A stretch of DNA of 64,000 nt from Saprospiraceae bacterium (GCA_027080725.1 JALWRC010000025.1:20479-84478), one strand, 5' to 3'; shown: positions 41,759-50,712, counted from the first letter of the stretch. Made by a program: numbers and translations. Notes: generated from the letters alone by a model not told the origin.

Positions 41759-43615
41759 CTACAAAAACACCACGCGTTTTGTCCATATCCGCCGGCCATC
41801 TTCAATAATTAATGCTGCGACTCCTTTATAATGCTTTACTTGGAGGATGAGTCCTCCTTGCACAGTTGTCCGGGTGTGGATTACCGGATTTCCCGCAGGA
41901 TCGTATAAATGAACCGCGGGATTTACCATATTGTGTTGGACCACTATCGTTCCGTCCTTGGACGGGTTGGGGGAGACCGCGACAGAGCTTGATTCCTTTA
42001 GTTGCGTGGATTGAGCATACGTCATCACGTCAGTATTATATTCAAACACACAGTGTTTCAAACCCAGATATTTAGGCGCAAGGGTGTCTTCATAACTCTC
42101 TTTCACTCCCCAGCTTCCCCATTTACTATAATTTCCGTGGGAAGAAAAATTGGCAAAGAGGCCTCCCCCGCTCACCCCATACCAATGGTCGAAGTACTGA
42201 CAATAGAGGTCTTCCATACGGGGATGCCGGTTGGCATCCAATAGTTTGTTGACGTAAGCTTCGTTATTGTTATATTCCCAGCCGGCGATGAGGTGCTGCC
42301 CCCCTTCGTAGGCGATGTGATCCAGATGAAATCGGTCGGCGACCCTCTTGGTGCCATCCATCCATTCAAATGCCTCTTCCAAAGCATTTTCCATAGAATC
42401 CAGTATAGCATCTACAGTGATGGTATTGGCCAGATGGGCATCTCCTATTTTTCGCCCGACCGCACCGCCAAAATAAGGGGCCGTGGCCAATGCATCCGCT
42501 TTGACCCCACTCGGGTTGTATTTGGAATCCGAATAGTGCTCCAGGATGTAATTGGTCACCCAAGGATTGGCAGCCTGGCTGGCGATCACTTTGACGAGCC
42601 GCTTTTCTTCCCCCTTAAACACCTCTTCAAATATACGGTGGACATCAGCGGTGCGCTTGGCGTAATACTGCCAGGACCTTTCCCAAGGTTCACCCGAATA
42701 CCCGAGTTTGAGTCCCTCCCTGGCCGCATAACGGTTTTGTTCGAAAATCCCGTTCCATACTTCGTTGCTGTATTCGACATAGACTTTGCGCTCCTTATCG
42801 AGCCCGTTTTTGAATAAGGTCGCGAGGGAGTCAATATAGGCGTCATTGGCCCGGTGCGGCACACAAATCCAGGCATCTTTCCCGGTGCGATTGCACAGGT
42901 CGATGATGTATTCATACGCGATACCGTTCCCGAGGGTTTGGGTGTAATAATCCGGCGTGTTTCTGTCCTCCCAACTTTCAACGGGAGAGTCATTGGTCAT
43001 CATCCAGTCCATAAAACGAATGACTTGAAAATCCTTTAGAAAATCCAAAAGCGCGGGATAAAAGGGGTCGGTCTCATATGTTTGATCGAATCCGGGAAGA
43101 ATAAAGTGAATGTCGTGTATGGGGTCGGATTTGTCAGAGCGCTCGATTTCCAAGGCGATACCTCCTCTCTGTGAGTCGACATCCACCATGGTATCTACAG
43201 GGCATTGGAAAGTCCCCGATGCTGCTCCCCATAGCGATATTTGTCCGGTACCGGAGGCTGTCAACCGGTATTTGCCCGATGGGTACACCCCTTCCAGATC
43301 ACCGAAAAACATCAAGGTTCTGATGCCTTGCAAGGGATGGCTACCGTCATCGTAGGGGATTTCCTTAGGGTATCCATCGGGTCTCAAAGGGATTTGGACA
43401 TCACTGCTCCATGGACTTCCGGGTGCGAGGTCATGCGCTATCCATTCACGGGTTTGTTTAAAGGCGTCGACAAATTCGTATTCCGCAGAATAATCCACAA
43501 TTCCCGTTAGATTAGTACCTATCGGACGTTGGATTTGTGCATTGGATGAAACACCAAGCGCAATAACGAGCAAGAAAGTGGCACATAGAGAAACAAGGTA
43601 CTTGGTAATAGACAT
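41759..43615 (-). CDS. Secreted clan GH-A-like glycoside hydrolase with T9SS sorting domain
   Basis: A 618-residue protein with signal peptide MSITKYLVSLCATFLLVIALG. The start is 43615; a longer frame adds 16 residues. The central region looks like a TIM-barrel glycosidase: VYVEYSNEVWNG carries the NE pair expected of an acid/base, and HIAYEGGQHL a candidate nucleophile Glu. The last 80 residues (VSPNPSKDGTIVV onward) form a type IX sorting domain. The family is not one I can name. The protein is most likely surface-attached and acts on a polysaccharide; this rests on motifs only. Confidence 0.65.
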   Translation of the reverse strand: MSITKYLVSLCATFLLVIALGVSSNAQIQRPIGTNLTGIVDYSAEYEFVDAFKQTREWIAHDLAPGSPWSSDVQIPLRPDGYPKEIPYDDGSHPLQGIRTLMFFGDLEGVYPSGKYRLTASGTGQISLWGAASGTFQCPVDTMVDVDSQRGGIALEIERSDKSDPIHDIHFILPGFDQTYETDPFYPALLDFLKDFQVIRFMDWMMTNDSPVESWEDRNTPDYYTQTLGNGIAYEYIIDLCNRTGKDAWICVPHRANDAYIDSLATLFKNGLDKERKVYVEYSNEVWNGIFEQNRYAAREGLKLGYSGEPWERSWQYYAKRTADVHRIFEEVFKGEEKRLVKVIASQAANPWVTNYILEHYSDSKYNPSGVKADALATAPYFGGAVGRKIGDAHLANTITVDAILDSMENALEEAFEWMDGTKRVADRFHLDHIAYEGGQHLIAGWEYNNNEAYVNKLLDANRHPRMEDLYCQYFDHWYGVSGGGLFANFSSHGNYSKWGSWGVKESYEDTLAPKYLGLKHCVFEYNTDVMTYAQSTQLKESSSVAVSPNPSKDGTIVVQHNMVNPAVHLYDPAGNPVIHTRTTVQGGLILQVKHYKGVAALIIEDGRRIWTKRVVFL

Positions 43616-43781
43616 AAATGATGTATTTTGGTATTGTGATATGGGAAAGTATGGATGCTGCAAATGTAAGCATTTTTTGCTTAAATTCGATTGAATTATT
43701 CAACTAAGTGCACACTATAACCTCCACGACTAATCTTTTTTCATCAAAAATAAGCGTCAAATAATTTGCCGGCAGATCACC

Positions 43782-45710
43782 TCACAAGGTCTCCTTGAGC
43801 CATTTGTAAAACTCCCGGTGCCAGACAAGCGAATTTTGCGCTTGCAGTACCCAGTGATTCTCCTCCGGGAAGTAAAGCAACCTGCTTTTGAGTCCTTTGA
43901 GTTTGGCCGCTTGAAAGGCAGCGAGGCCCTGCCCTATAGGTACGCGGTAATCATGCCCACCCTGAATGATTAAGATGGGTCGATTCCAGTTGTTGACATA
44001 GTTCATGGGGTTGAATTCGTTGTAGGCTTTTTGAGCGGCCGGGTTGTCCTTCTCCCAATACGCTCCTCCGAGATCCCAATTGGGGAACCACATCTCTTCG
44101 GTCGTTCCGTACATACTGTACCAATCGAAGATACCGTCATGAGAGACGAAGGTCTTGAATCGCCCTTCGTGGTTGCCCATGAGGTAGAAAGCGGAATACC
44201 CGCCAAAACTCGCACCGATGGCCCCTATTCTGTCCTTATCGACATAGGATTCCTGCATGAAATCGTCGATTGAGGACAGATAATCGCGCATACACTGCCC
44301 ACCATAATCCTTGCTGATGGCTTCGTTCCATTTTACACCCCATCCGGGCATACCTCTTCGGTTGGGAGCGATGACGATATATCCGTGTGCTGCCATGAGT
44401 TGGAAGTTCCACCGGAAGGAATAAAACTGCGATAGCGCCCCCTGTGGACCGCCTTGAAGATAGAGGAGTGTGGGGTATTTCTTGGCAGGATCAAAATCCG
44501 GTGGGTAAATCACCCAGGACAACATGCGCTTTCCATCCGTGGTTAGACAATATCTCGGTACTACTTTACTCAAGCGAATAGAGCTGTAAAGGCTGTCGTT
44601 GACATGGGTGAGTTGTGTCATTTGACCGGTGGGAAGATCTACGGTGTACAATTCGCTCGCATGATTCATATCCGAGCGCGCGACCACCATTCGCTCCCCG
44701 GCCTGTCCCACGATGCTGCGGATATCAAACTGACCCCGTGTCACTTGCTTCACTATCGGCATTCTTTTGGTATTGCCGGGGTAATCCACCACAAAAAGTT
44801 GGACGGTACCCTTTGTTGGAGCGACAAAATAAATGTGGCTTCCGTCTTGTGACCATTTGAAACTGTTGACCGTGCCGTCCCAATGCCGCGTGAGGTTCAT
44901 CCGCCTGTCATCATTGAGGACAATAATGTCGTTTTTATCTGACTCATAACCCGGCGATTTCATACTGAGCCAAGCCAATACTCCCTTGGAAGAAAATGCG
45001 GGAGAGTTGTCATACCCTTGCATCCCTTGAGTGATATTGCTCGTCTTGCCCGTTTGTAGGTCGTAATCGAATATATCCGTATTGGTGCTCAGGGCATAAG
45101 CCGCCCCTGCAGCTCTCTTAGTCACATAGAGCACGTGCTTGCTGTCCGGACTCCAAATATAATCTTCATCCCCTCCGAATGGCTTCTGAGGGCAATCGTA
45201 CGGAGTACCGGCCATGATGTCCCGCCCGGCATCAAAGCCCTTGCCGATTTTGGTCTGGACAAAGATGTGACTAAACGCGCCGTCCTCCCAAGTATCCCAA
45301 TGGCGATAGTTGAGGTCATTGTAAATCTTGACATTGGATTTGGGGAGGTCCGGATAGAAGTCCGAACCGGTCACTTTCATAATCTTTACCTCCTTCGCTA
45401 CGATTTTATGCAGACCATCGGGGGAGATGCGATCATTGGGGAGAAGCGCTTGAGGGTCCTCGACGGGTGTCGGAATGCCGCCTTCCAATGGCACGGTAAA
45501 AAAACGGGTGCGACCTTTATTCTCACTGACATCGTATTGGCGGACTCCATAGACGGCTGCTTTTTTGTCCGGGGTGATCCCCATGCCAAAGACCCTGCCG
45601 AGTTGGAGAAGACGTTCAGGCGTCATGACTGCGGTCTCTTGTGCTTTGGCGGCCGTGAATAGGGCGCTGACAATAAGGGAAAGGACTAAAAAGATAGATT
45701 TGAATTGCAT
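43782..45710 (-). CDS. Secreted S9-family prolyl oligopeptidase-like serine peptidase
   Basis: A 642-residue protein from MQFKSIFLVLSL, with a signal peptide ending at AKA. The first 400 residues form a WD40/TolB-like propeller (YIWSPDSKHVLYV, SFKWSQDGSHIYFV), the C-terminal part an alpha/beta hydrolase. The catalytic triad is predicted as Ser501 (GASFGGYSA), Asp587 (GGHDYRVP) and His619 (EENHWV). It probably trims peptides in the periplasm, like DPP IV or acylaminoacyl-peptidase relatives. The gene is monocistronic. Confidence 0.9.
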   Translation of the reverse strand: MQFKSIFLVLSLIVSALFTAAKAQETAVMTPERLLQLGRVFGMGITPDKKAAVYGVRQYDVSENKGRTRFFTVPLEGGIPTPVEDPQALLPNDRISPDGLHKIVAKEVKIMKVTGSDFYPDLPKSNVKIYNDLNYRHWDTWEDGAFSHIFVQTKIGKGFDAGRDIMAGTPYDCPQKPFGGDEDYIWSPDSKHVLYVTKRAAGAAYALSTNTDIFDYDLQTGKTSNITQGMQGYDNSPAFSSKGVLAWLSMKSPGYESDKNDIIVLNDDRRMNLTRHWDGTVNSFKWSQDGSHIYFVAPTKGTVQLFVVDYPGNTKRMPIVKQVTRGQFDIRSIVGQAGERMVVARSDMNHASELYTVDLPTGQMTQLTHVNDSLYSSIRLSKVVPRYCLTTDGKRMLSWVIYPPDFDPAKKYPTLLYLQGGPQGALSQFYSFRWNFQLMAAHGYIVIAPNRRGMPGWGVKWNEAISKDYGGQCMRDYLSSIDDFMQESYVDKDRIGAIGASFGGYSAFYLMGNHEGRFKTFVSHDGIFDWYSMYGTTEEMWFPNWDLGGAYWEKDNPAAQKAYNEFNPMNYVNNWNRPILIIQGGHDYRVPIGQGLAAFQAAKLKGLKSRLLYFPEENHWVLQAQNSLVWHREFYKWLKETL

Positions 45711-45804
45711 GTTACTACGTTTTGACTCCAAAGGTAAAAACTATTTACAATGTAATCCCGCTCACGGAATGGAAACAATCAGAGCGCTTTTTTGTACTTA
45801 AAGT

Positions 45805-46026
45805 ATGCAACAAAGTACAATAAGAGCATACATTAGAAGCTGGACTTTTCTGCGGGTCCTGCAGTTGGTTATCGGTGTCATCATCGGCCTCGATGCCTTG
45901 CGCGATGGCGCGTGGTTTTTGGTGGCTATCAGTGCATTATTGGTGTACCAAGCATTGGCCAACAAGGGGTGTGGATTTGGCGGAGATCAAGCATGCAAAA
46001 TGAATAATCGGGATAATCAGGTATGA
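45805..46026 (+). CDS. Small membrane protein (DUF2892-like)
   Basis: A 73-residue protein with two hydrophobic segments (LRVLQLVIGVIIGLDALRDG, WFLVAISALLVYQALANKG) and a C-terminal Cys pair (GCGFGGDQAC). The pattern resembles the small inner-membrane proteins often found beside rhodanese and YeeE/YedE genes in Bacteroidota. It is separated by one base from the next small gene. The function is unknown. Confidence 0.65.
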   Translation: MQQSTIRAYIRSWTFLRVLQLVIGVIIGLDALRDGAWFLVAISALLVYQALANKGCGFGGDQACKMNNRDNQV

Positions 46027-46036
46027 AATGGTTGAC
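46023..46036 (+). repeat. Copy of the dispersed motif ATGAAATGGTTGAC
   Basis: An exact ATGAAATGGT at the junction of the two small membrane genes; it overlaps the stop of the first and the start of the second. It is preceded by GGT, as in other copies. Confidence 0.9.
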
Positions 46037-46246
46037 ATCACACAAATAAAATGGAAAGGGCGCCTGTCCGCAGCCCTACTCGGGGCAGTATTGGGTTATG
46101 CTTATTGGTATTTTTGGGGATGCACCAACGGTTGTGCGATAAAGTCGATATGGTGGCGAATGTCCCTATGGGGAGGGGTGATGGGATATTTGCTCTTCGA
46201 TTTGCTCTATGATTGGTACAGCAAGCGTAATAAAGATAATGCTTAA
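46028..46246 (+). CDS. Small membrane protein (DUF6132-like)
   Basis: A 72-residue protein with two hydrophobic segments and the motif YAYWYFWGCTNGCAIKS, two cysteines in a GC.NGC arrangement typical of the DUF6132 type. It is co-transcribed with the preceding small membrane gene. Relatives are often linked with sulfur or rhodanese genes, which would fit the YeeE pair in this window. No activity is known. Confidence 0.7.
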   Translation: MVDITQIKWKGRLSAALLGAVLGYAYWYFWGCTNGCAIKSIWWRMSLWGGVMGYLLFDLLYDWYSKRNKDNA

Positions 46247-46931
46247 ATCCATGTCTCAACACCCTTCCGAATCAATAAAATCAATACTTCTCCTACAAAA
46301 TCACAATAAACACCGTATATTTATCCCCAAATAGGAAAGCGAGAGGAAGGTAACATCAAAGCGTTTCCTTTTTTGAATCCGGGTGTTTGACTACGTGCTT
46401 GCGTCACAATTCCCTCCTAAAAATATAACCGGTTGGGGAGTGATAGTCTGCGGTTGCCCCCAAATTTTAGACTGTAGTTTAAGGTAAGAAACATTAACTA
46501 TATTTATATTTAAAACAGTCCATCATGACTTAATCGAGGACGTATGAAAATTACTCTTTCTAATAATTTATGAGAGGATTATGTTTCAAAACCGAGAGAA
46601 GACAAAATAGTATTGAAAAGATCGCAAAAGATACATTACTAATTTAGAAGCGTTTTCTTGCGGGCGCTAAATAGTGCCTGCCAGAAAACTATCAAATTTT
46701 ATGAAATGATAGATTTTGGATGAGATTTTTCATTTTTCGAGACGAAGTGATGCCGGGGTATCAGTGAGTTGAGAAAAATAAAAAATAATTAAAAAAACTT
46801 TAAAATAAATTTGAATTTTAACAGAGTATCTAAATAACAATGGAACCGAAGTCGAATTGCATTAGGCAGTAGAATCGTTTGGCTTAGTACCCGGTTAACT
46901 GTTCAATTCCATCACACTAAAACAACATAAC
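46247..46931. other. 685-base intergenic region
   Basis: No gene was seen. It holds a long imperfect hairpin (46652-46689), a near copy of the dispersed motif (ATGAAATGAT at 46701) and a TAAATTTG -7-like box (46806-46813) about 120 bases before the sugar kinase gene. The A+T-rich 3' half looks regulatory. Confidence 0.5.
46652..46689. repeat. Long imperfect hairpin
   Basis: GTTTTCT (46652 side) pairs with AGAAAAC (46683-46689 side), and the inner GC, GGC and GC steps pair with one T/C mismatch and G/T wobbles, giving about 15 pairs around a TAAATA loop. No T tract follows. It is probably a palindromic repeat or a transcript-stabilising structure. Confidence 0.5.
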
Positions 46932-47783
46932 ATGTCCATATTAATAGCCGATTGTGGGGCATCCAAATGCAGTTGGGCGCTGTTGTCCGGTGAGGGGCAA
47001 GTGGTCCAACACGAAACGACAGGGATGCACGCTGCCTCCCTGTCTGTCGAAGACATGCGCCAATGGTTGGACGCCCTCACCGGCAGTGGTATTCCCCTCA
47101 ATGGAGTGGACACCATCTATTTCTATGGTACCGGCTGCTTGTCGGAATCGATAAATGCCAACGTAAAGCAAGCGCTGCAAGAGAAGATTCCGGGGACCCG
47201 AAGGGTATCTGTGGACTCGGATATTCGCGGAGCTTTAGCGGCTTTTTCTCCGGAGCATCCCGCCTACGTCGGCATTTTGGGCACGGGAACCAATGTGGGG
47301 TACTACGACGGACAGCAGTGGTCACCCTGTAGTCGCCCACTTGGATATATTTTGGGGGATGAAGGGAGTGGTGCGGATTTCGGCAAGGCCTTGCTCCGTG
47401 GCATTTTAAGAGAACAATTCAATAGCACCATCACCCGGGCCTTTTACGGAAAATACCAACTATCACCCACTGATGTAATTGGTCAACTTTATTCCTCCCC
47501 TGCCCCCAACCGGCTTTTGGCTTCATATGCTGCGTTTATACATGCCCACTTGGAAGAAGAACAAATGCAAGAATTGGTGCGCCGGAGGTTCGACCATTTC
47601 ATACAAGCACACCTGATTCCTTGTCCCTGTAAGAATACCAATCTGGTATATCTCTCCGGGGGAATCGCGACTTCCTTCGAGGCGCTCCTTTCCGAATGCC
47701 TGGATCGACATGGGTATTATCTGATGCAGACCCTGCGCCGGCCCATCGAGGGGTTAATAAAACAGGCGCTTATAAATCGGTAG
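46932..47783 (+). CDS. BadF/BadG-type sugar kinase (N-acetylglucosamine kinase-like)
   Basis: A 283-residue ASKHA-fold kinase. The phosphate-1 loop is ADCGASKCSWALL, followed by phosphate-2 GILGTGTNVGYY and the glycine-rich GYILGDEGSGADFGK characteristic of N-acetylglucosamine kinases. It phosphorylates amino sugars from peptidoglycan or glycan turnover. Length is typical. Its 3' end overlaps the convergent glycosyltransferase gene by 30 bases. Confidence 0.88.
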   Translation: MSILIADCGASKCSWALLSGEGQVVQHETTGMHAASLSVEDMRQWLDALTGSGIPLNGVDTIYFYGTGCLSESINANVKQALQEKIPGTRRVSVDSDIRGALAAFSPEHPAYVGILGTGTNVGYYDGQQWSPCSRPLGYILGDEGSGADFGKALLRGILREQFNSTITRAFYGKYQLSPTDVIGQLYSSPAPNRLLASYAAFIHAHLEEEQMQELVRRRFDHFIQAHLIPCPCKNTNLVYLSGGIATSFEALLSECLDRHGYYLMQTLRRPIEGLIKQALINR

Positions 47784-48896
47784 ATGCTCTCGTATCAGGC
47801 CGAGATACGCATCGTTGATGATGTGGCTATCGAATTGCTCTTCGACTCGCTTTCTCCCTGCCCGGCCCATCGATTGGAGGGTTTCTGAAGGCAGATTACA
47901 ACAGGTCATCAACCCTTCATACAAGGCTTCGTCACTTCGGGGTTCGACGAGAAATCCGGTCTTGCCCGCTTCGACAGCCTGCCGGCAACCCGGAACATCC
48001 GTCGTGAGCACCGGACGCCCGACCGCCATTGCTTCGAGAATCACGCGCGGCATCCCTTCCCTCCAGGAGGGAAGTACCACGACGTCACTCTTTTCGATAT
48101 AGGGGAAGACATCTTCTACAAAATGATGGTAGGTGCAGCGGGGATGGGCCGCCCACCGGTCGATTTCTTCCTTAGGGATCGTCCTGTCATCGCCTTCAGG
48201 CTGCTCCCCTATCATAATAAACTGCACTTCCCCCCCTTCCTCAACGATTTTTGTCGAAGCAGCCATAAATGACCGTATTCCCTTGTCCTCTATCATGCGG
48301 GCCATCAGGAGAAAAGTTCGGGGCCCCTCGTCCTTACCCGGGGATGGGGCAATAGCATGGCAGTCAATTCCGGATCCGGGGATAACCATGCCCTTCCCGG
48401 AAGGGATAATTTTTCGATCCCGAAAGAGTTCCAGATCATCCGAATTGTGAAATACAATCGATTTGGAATGCTTAAGTGCTATCTTGTACATCTTGGAAAT
48501 GCCGGCGGCCCGCCAGCCTCCCAGCGTAAATACCGAACCAATTCCCGTAAGCGTCGAGATGGTCGGAATCTGCATATTTATAGCCACGTAGTTGCCGTAA
48601 ATATTCGGTTTGGCAGTAAAAAGAAGTAAGAGATCCGGTTGGACGGCCTTGAGTTTTACACTCATCTCTTTCACAAAATCCACATCCTTAAACCAACTGA
48701 TCTGAGAGGGCACAAGCGCCTCCAGCGGCACAAAACGGATGCCTTGGGCTTCCAACTTACGGCCGTACTTGTCCGGTCGCGCCATTGTGACCACATCATA
48801 TCCTTGCCGGGATAGGTGATGGTATAGCCCCCGTCGAAAATTATAGATATTCCACGCGGTGTTCGCAACAATGACAATAGTATGGGCTTTAGCCAT
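47754..48896 (-). CDS. Glycosyltransferase family 4
   Basis: A 380-residue GT-B glycosyltransferase from MAKAHTIVIVANTAWN; an upstream frame to 48947 adds 17 residues without support. The N-terminal acceptor domain and the C-terminal donor motif EGMPRVILEAMAVGRPVLTTD (the E-x7-E motif) are clear. It likely transfers a nucleotide sugar onto a surface polysaccharide or lipid carrier. No other polysaccharide genes are adjacent. Confidence 0.87.
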   Translation of the reverse strand: MAKAHTIVIVANTAWNIYNFRRGLYHHLSRQGYDVVTMARPDKYGRKLEAQGIRFVPLEALVPSQISWFKDVDFVKEMSVKLKAVQPDLLLLFTAKPNIYGNYVAINMQIPTISTLTGIGSVFTLGGWRAAGISKMYKIALKHSKSIVFHNSDDLELFRDRKIIPSGKGMVIPGSGIDCHAIAPSPGKDEGPRTFLLMARMIEDKGIRSFMAASTKIVEEGGEVQFIMIGEQPEGDDRTIPKEEIDRWAAHPRCTYHHFVEDVFPYIEKSDVVVLPSWREGMPRVILEAMAVGRPVLTTDVPGCRQAVEAGKTGFLVEPRSDEALYEGLMTCCNLPSETLQSMGRAGRKRVEEQFDSHIINDAYLGLIREHLPIYKRLFY

Positions 48897-49172
48897 AAAA
48901 AATAAAGGTTTACTCTTCCCACTTCGGATGTGATGAAACTCCCACAATCAAGGACATCAACACACCAACAAGGCATGGATTATTCTAATCGTCAACGGGT
49001 CTATCTTACCACTAAAAACCAAAGCAGACGAATTGAGGCATTGGCTGAACAAAGGCCAAAGATAATTTAATATTTGCAAGGGGATGTTATTTGGATGTGA
49101 GAAGTGTAATTTACAAAATACACGTTTACATCTTAAAAAGCAATATCAATCCCGTAGGAATGTCATCTTAGT

Positions 49173-49306
49173 AGCCCCGTACGAGCGACAGCGAAGTGCG
49201 GGGTTTATAAGAGCACCCAATGTCGTTTTGGCGGTATTTTTGCCCAGTACAATATTGTAAATACTTGAAAAGTGGGATCTGCAAAAATAGTGACAATACA
49301 ATGCAT
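49173..49306 (+). repeat. REP-like intergenic element (copy B)
   Basis: The same blocks as copy A at 29955-30110. The stem is CCCCG (49175-49179) with CGGGG (49199-49203), same 29-base span as in copy A but with a compensated pair. GTTTTGGCGGTATTTTTGCCC lies at 49225-49245. Confidence 0.75.
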
Positions 49307-49320
49307 AGGCGCACCTTTGT

Positions 49321-49338
49321 GCAGTTTGTAATACACAC
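49321..49338 (+). repeat. Promoter-associated 18-mer (copy 3)
   Basis: GCAGTTTGTAATACACAC, one base different from copies 1 and 2. It ends 15 bases before the -33 TTG. A fourth copy at 50153-50169 lies before the second paralogue in the opposite orientation. Confidence 0.7.
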
Positions 49339-49353
49339 CTTTTTGTCCATTTT

Positions 49354-49385
49354 TTGGTCCATTCTAAAAATATCCCCTACCTTTG
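49354..49385 (+). promoter_or_regulatory. Promoter of the first small paralogue
   Basis: TTG (49354-49356), 21 bases, TACCTTTG (49378-49385), an exact TAnnTTTG. In the 5' UTR, CAATAAAC and GTTTATTG form an 8-bp stem with an 11-base loop. The whole arrangement is repeated at 50187-50218. Confidence 0.7.
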
Positions 49386-49459
49386 GGGTGTGCAATAAAC
49401 TTAAAACACCGGTTTATTGTAGTTTTGGATTACATTCGTTCACCCTAATACTTTGAACT

Positions 49460-49891
49460 ATGAAAAATCTATTTCGTATTTCCATCCTTGTCTCTTTATT
49501 GGTATTCTTCCTGCCCGACCGGAGTTTCGCCGTACTGCAAGCGCATCCTGCACCACCCAAACAGGAATCCTTTTGGAAGCGCCTCCGGCGGACTGCCCAC
49601 AAATACATTCGGGAAGTAAAGGTACGATATAGAGCTGCCAAGAAAGAGGGGTTAACCAACCGGATTGTAATTGGAGTAGGCCTTAGCTTTTCTTTGATAT
49701 TCTTAATGATCTATCTTAGTTTCAAAGATAAGAGGGCCGATACATTTGCAGAAGCCATAGGTATAATTATTATATTCGTACTTGCTTCGATCTTTGCAAT
49801 AGCATTTTTTATGTTGTTTCTATTTGGAATACTGTCGGAGATGGTTAGGCTTCACTCCGCCAGGCGTAAGGAAAGGAAGCTGCATAATTGA
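49460..49891 (+). CDS. Small secreted/membrane protein, tandem family member 1
   Basis: A 143-residue protein of unknown family. The signal peptide MKNLFRISILVSLLVFFLPD ends at SFA, then VLQAHPAPPKQESFWKRLRR with a basic amphipathic stretch, and two hydrophobic segments (about 72-88 and 100-125). Two more copies follow at 50293 and 50983 with the same N-terminal half but different C-terminal halves. The likely location is the cell envelope. The N-terminal DNA is almost identical between copies, also at silent positions. Confidence 0.7.
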   Translation: MKNLFRISILVSLLVFFLPDRSFAVLQAHPAPPKQESFWKRLRRTAHKYIREVKVRYRAAKKEGLTNRIVIGVGLSFSLIFLMIYLSFKDKRADTFAEAIGIIIIFVLASIFAIAFFMLFLFGILSEMVRLHSARRKERKLHN

Positions 49892-49942
49892 AGGAAGGCA
49901 GAGAATAATAACACGATTACGAACCACTAAAACTATTAGCCT

Positions 49943-50200
49943 ATGAGAAACATAATCATTTCCTTTGGTTTAAGTATGTTTTTGACATGTATCGTTTCAT
50001 CTGACGCTTATGCCGTAGTAAGCAAAGCTCACAGGAGTAATGCAAGCAAACAAATGACGGTTGAGAAACTTCATAAATCACTAACCAAGAGCATTGCAAA
50101 GTTGAGAAAAGGGTATTGTTCCCTCTCAAGGACCCCAAAACGTGTGTATTATGGTGTATTACAAACTGCACCTTTTTGTCCATTTTTTGGTCCATTCTAA
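49943..50200 (+). CDS. Small secreted protein, truncated relative of the tandem family
   Basis: An 85-residue protein with a signal peptide ending SSDAYA, then VVSKAHRSNASKQ, which recalls VLQAHPAPPKQ of the neighbours. The last 15 or so residues are encoded by the 18-mer and the 5' end of the duplicated block (from 50170), so the original 3' end was probably lost when the block was copied in. It may be a pseudogene. No membrane segment follows the signal. Confidence 0.5.
   Translation: MRNIIISFGLSMFLTCIVSSDAYAVVSKAHRSNASKQMTVEKLHKSLTKSIAKLRKGYCSLSRTPKRVYYGVLQTAPFCPFFGPF
50153..50169 (-). repeat. Promoter-associated 18-mer, inverted copy
   Basis: GGTGTATTACAAACTGC, reverse of the sequence before the first paralogue. 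The flanking 261 bases are otherwise nearly identical, so only this segment differs in orientation. It ends 17 bases before TTG 50187-50189. Confidence 0.7.
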
Positions 50201-50218
50201 AAACATCCCCTACCTTTG
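50187..50218 (+). promoter_or_regulatory. Promoter of the second small paralogue
   Basis: TTG (50187-50189), 21 bases, TACCTTTG (50211-50218). It is a copy of the promoter at 49354-49385, including the 5' UTR stem. Confidence 0.7.
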
Positions 50219-50292
50219 GGGTGTGCAATAAACTTAAAACACCGGTTTATTGCAGTTTTGGATTACATTCGTTCACCCTAATACTTTGAACT

Positions 50293-50712
50293 ATGAAAAA
50301 TCTATTTCGTATTTCCATCCTTGTCTCTTTATTGGTATTCTTCCTGCCTGACCGGAGTTTCGCCGTACTGCAAGCGCATCCTGCACCACCCAAACAGGAA
50401 TCCTTTTGGAAGCGCCTCCGGCGGACTGCCAGGAAGTTTATTCAGGATGCCAAAGCCTGGTATAGCGATGGGGCACACAACCGGTCTTTAATGGGATTCG
50501 GTCTCCTTTTTGGTATTCTACTCACTGGGGTATTTTGGATATTTAGAGATGCTCTTGAAAACAGTGATACGATAGATGAAGTTTTAGGTATTTTATTATT
50601 CACAATAGCTTCTGCAGCCGGTGCGTTAGCGTTTTTCGTAGTATTTCTAATCGGATTAATCTATGAAATTATAAGAATAATCTCATCCAAAATAATGGAA
50701 AGGAAGAAGTAG
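50293..50712 (+). CDS. Small secreted/membrane protein, tandem family member 2
   Basis: A 139-residue paralogue of the protein at 49460. The first 46 residues are identical; the DNA differs at three positions over 261 bases including promoter and UTR. After RLRRTAR the sequence diverges (KFIQDAKAWYSDGAHNRSL) but keeps two hydrophobic segments. A conserved head with variable tail suggests recombination or selection on the C-terminal half. Confidence 0.7.
   Translation: MKNLFRISILVSLLVFFLPDRSFAVLQAHPAPPKQESFWKRLRRTARKFIQDAKAWYSDGAHNRSLMGFGLLFGILLTGVFWIFRDALENSDTIDEVLGILLFTIASAAGALAFFVVFLIGLIYEIIRIISSKIMERKK

Larger units (their letters stand above)
48897..49459. other. 563-base intergenic region with REP-like element and promoter
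   Basis: No gene was seen. It contains the second REP-like element (49173-49306), an inverted-sense 18-mer (49321-49338) and the promoter of the first small paralogue (49354-49385). From 49337 on it is part of the 261-base block duplicated at 50170-50430. Confidence 0.6.

Noticed and set aside
49337..50430. Assembly artefact explaining the duplicated 261-base block
   Set aside because: The copies differ at three positions and have different flanks and tails, so a simple assembly duplication is unlikely.
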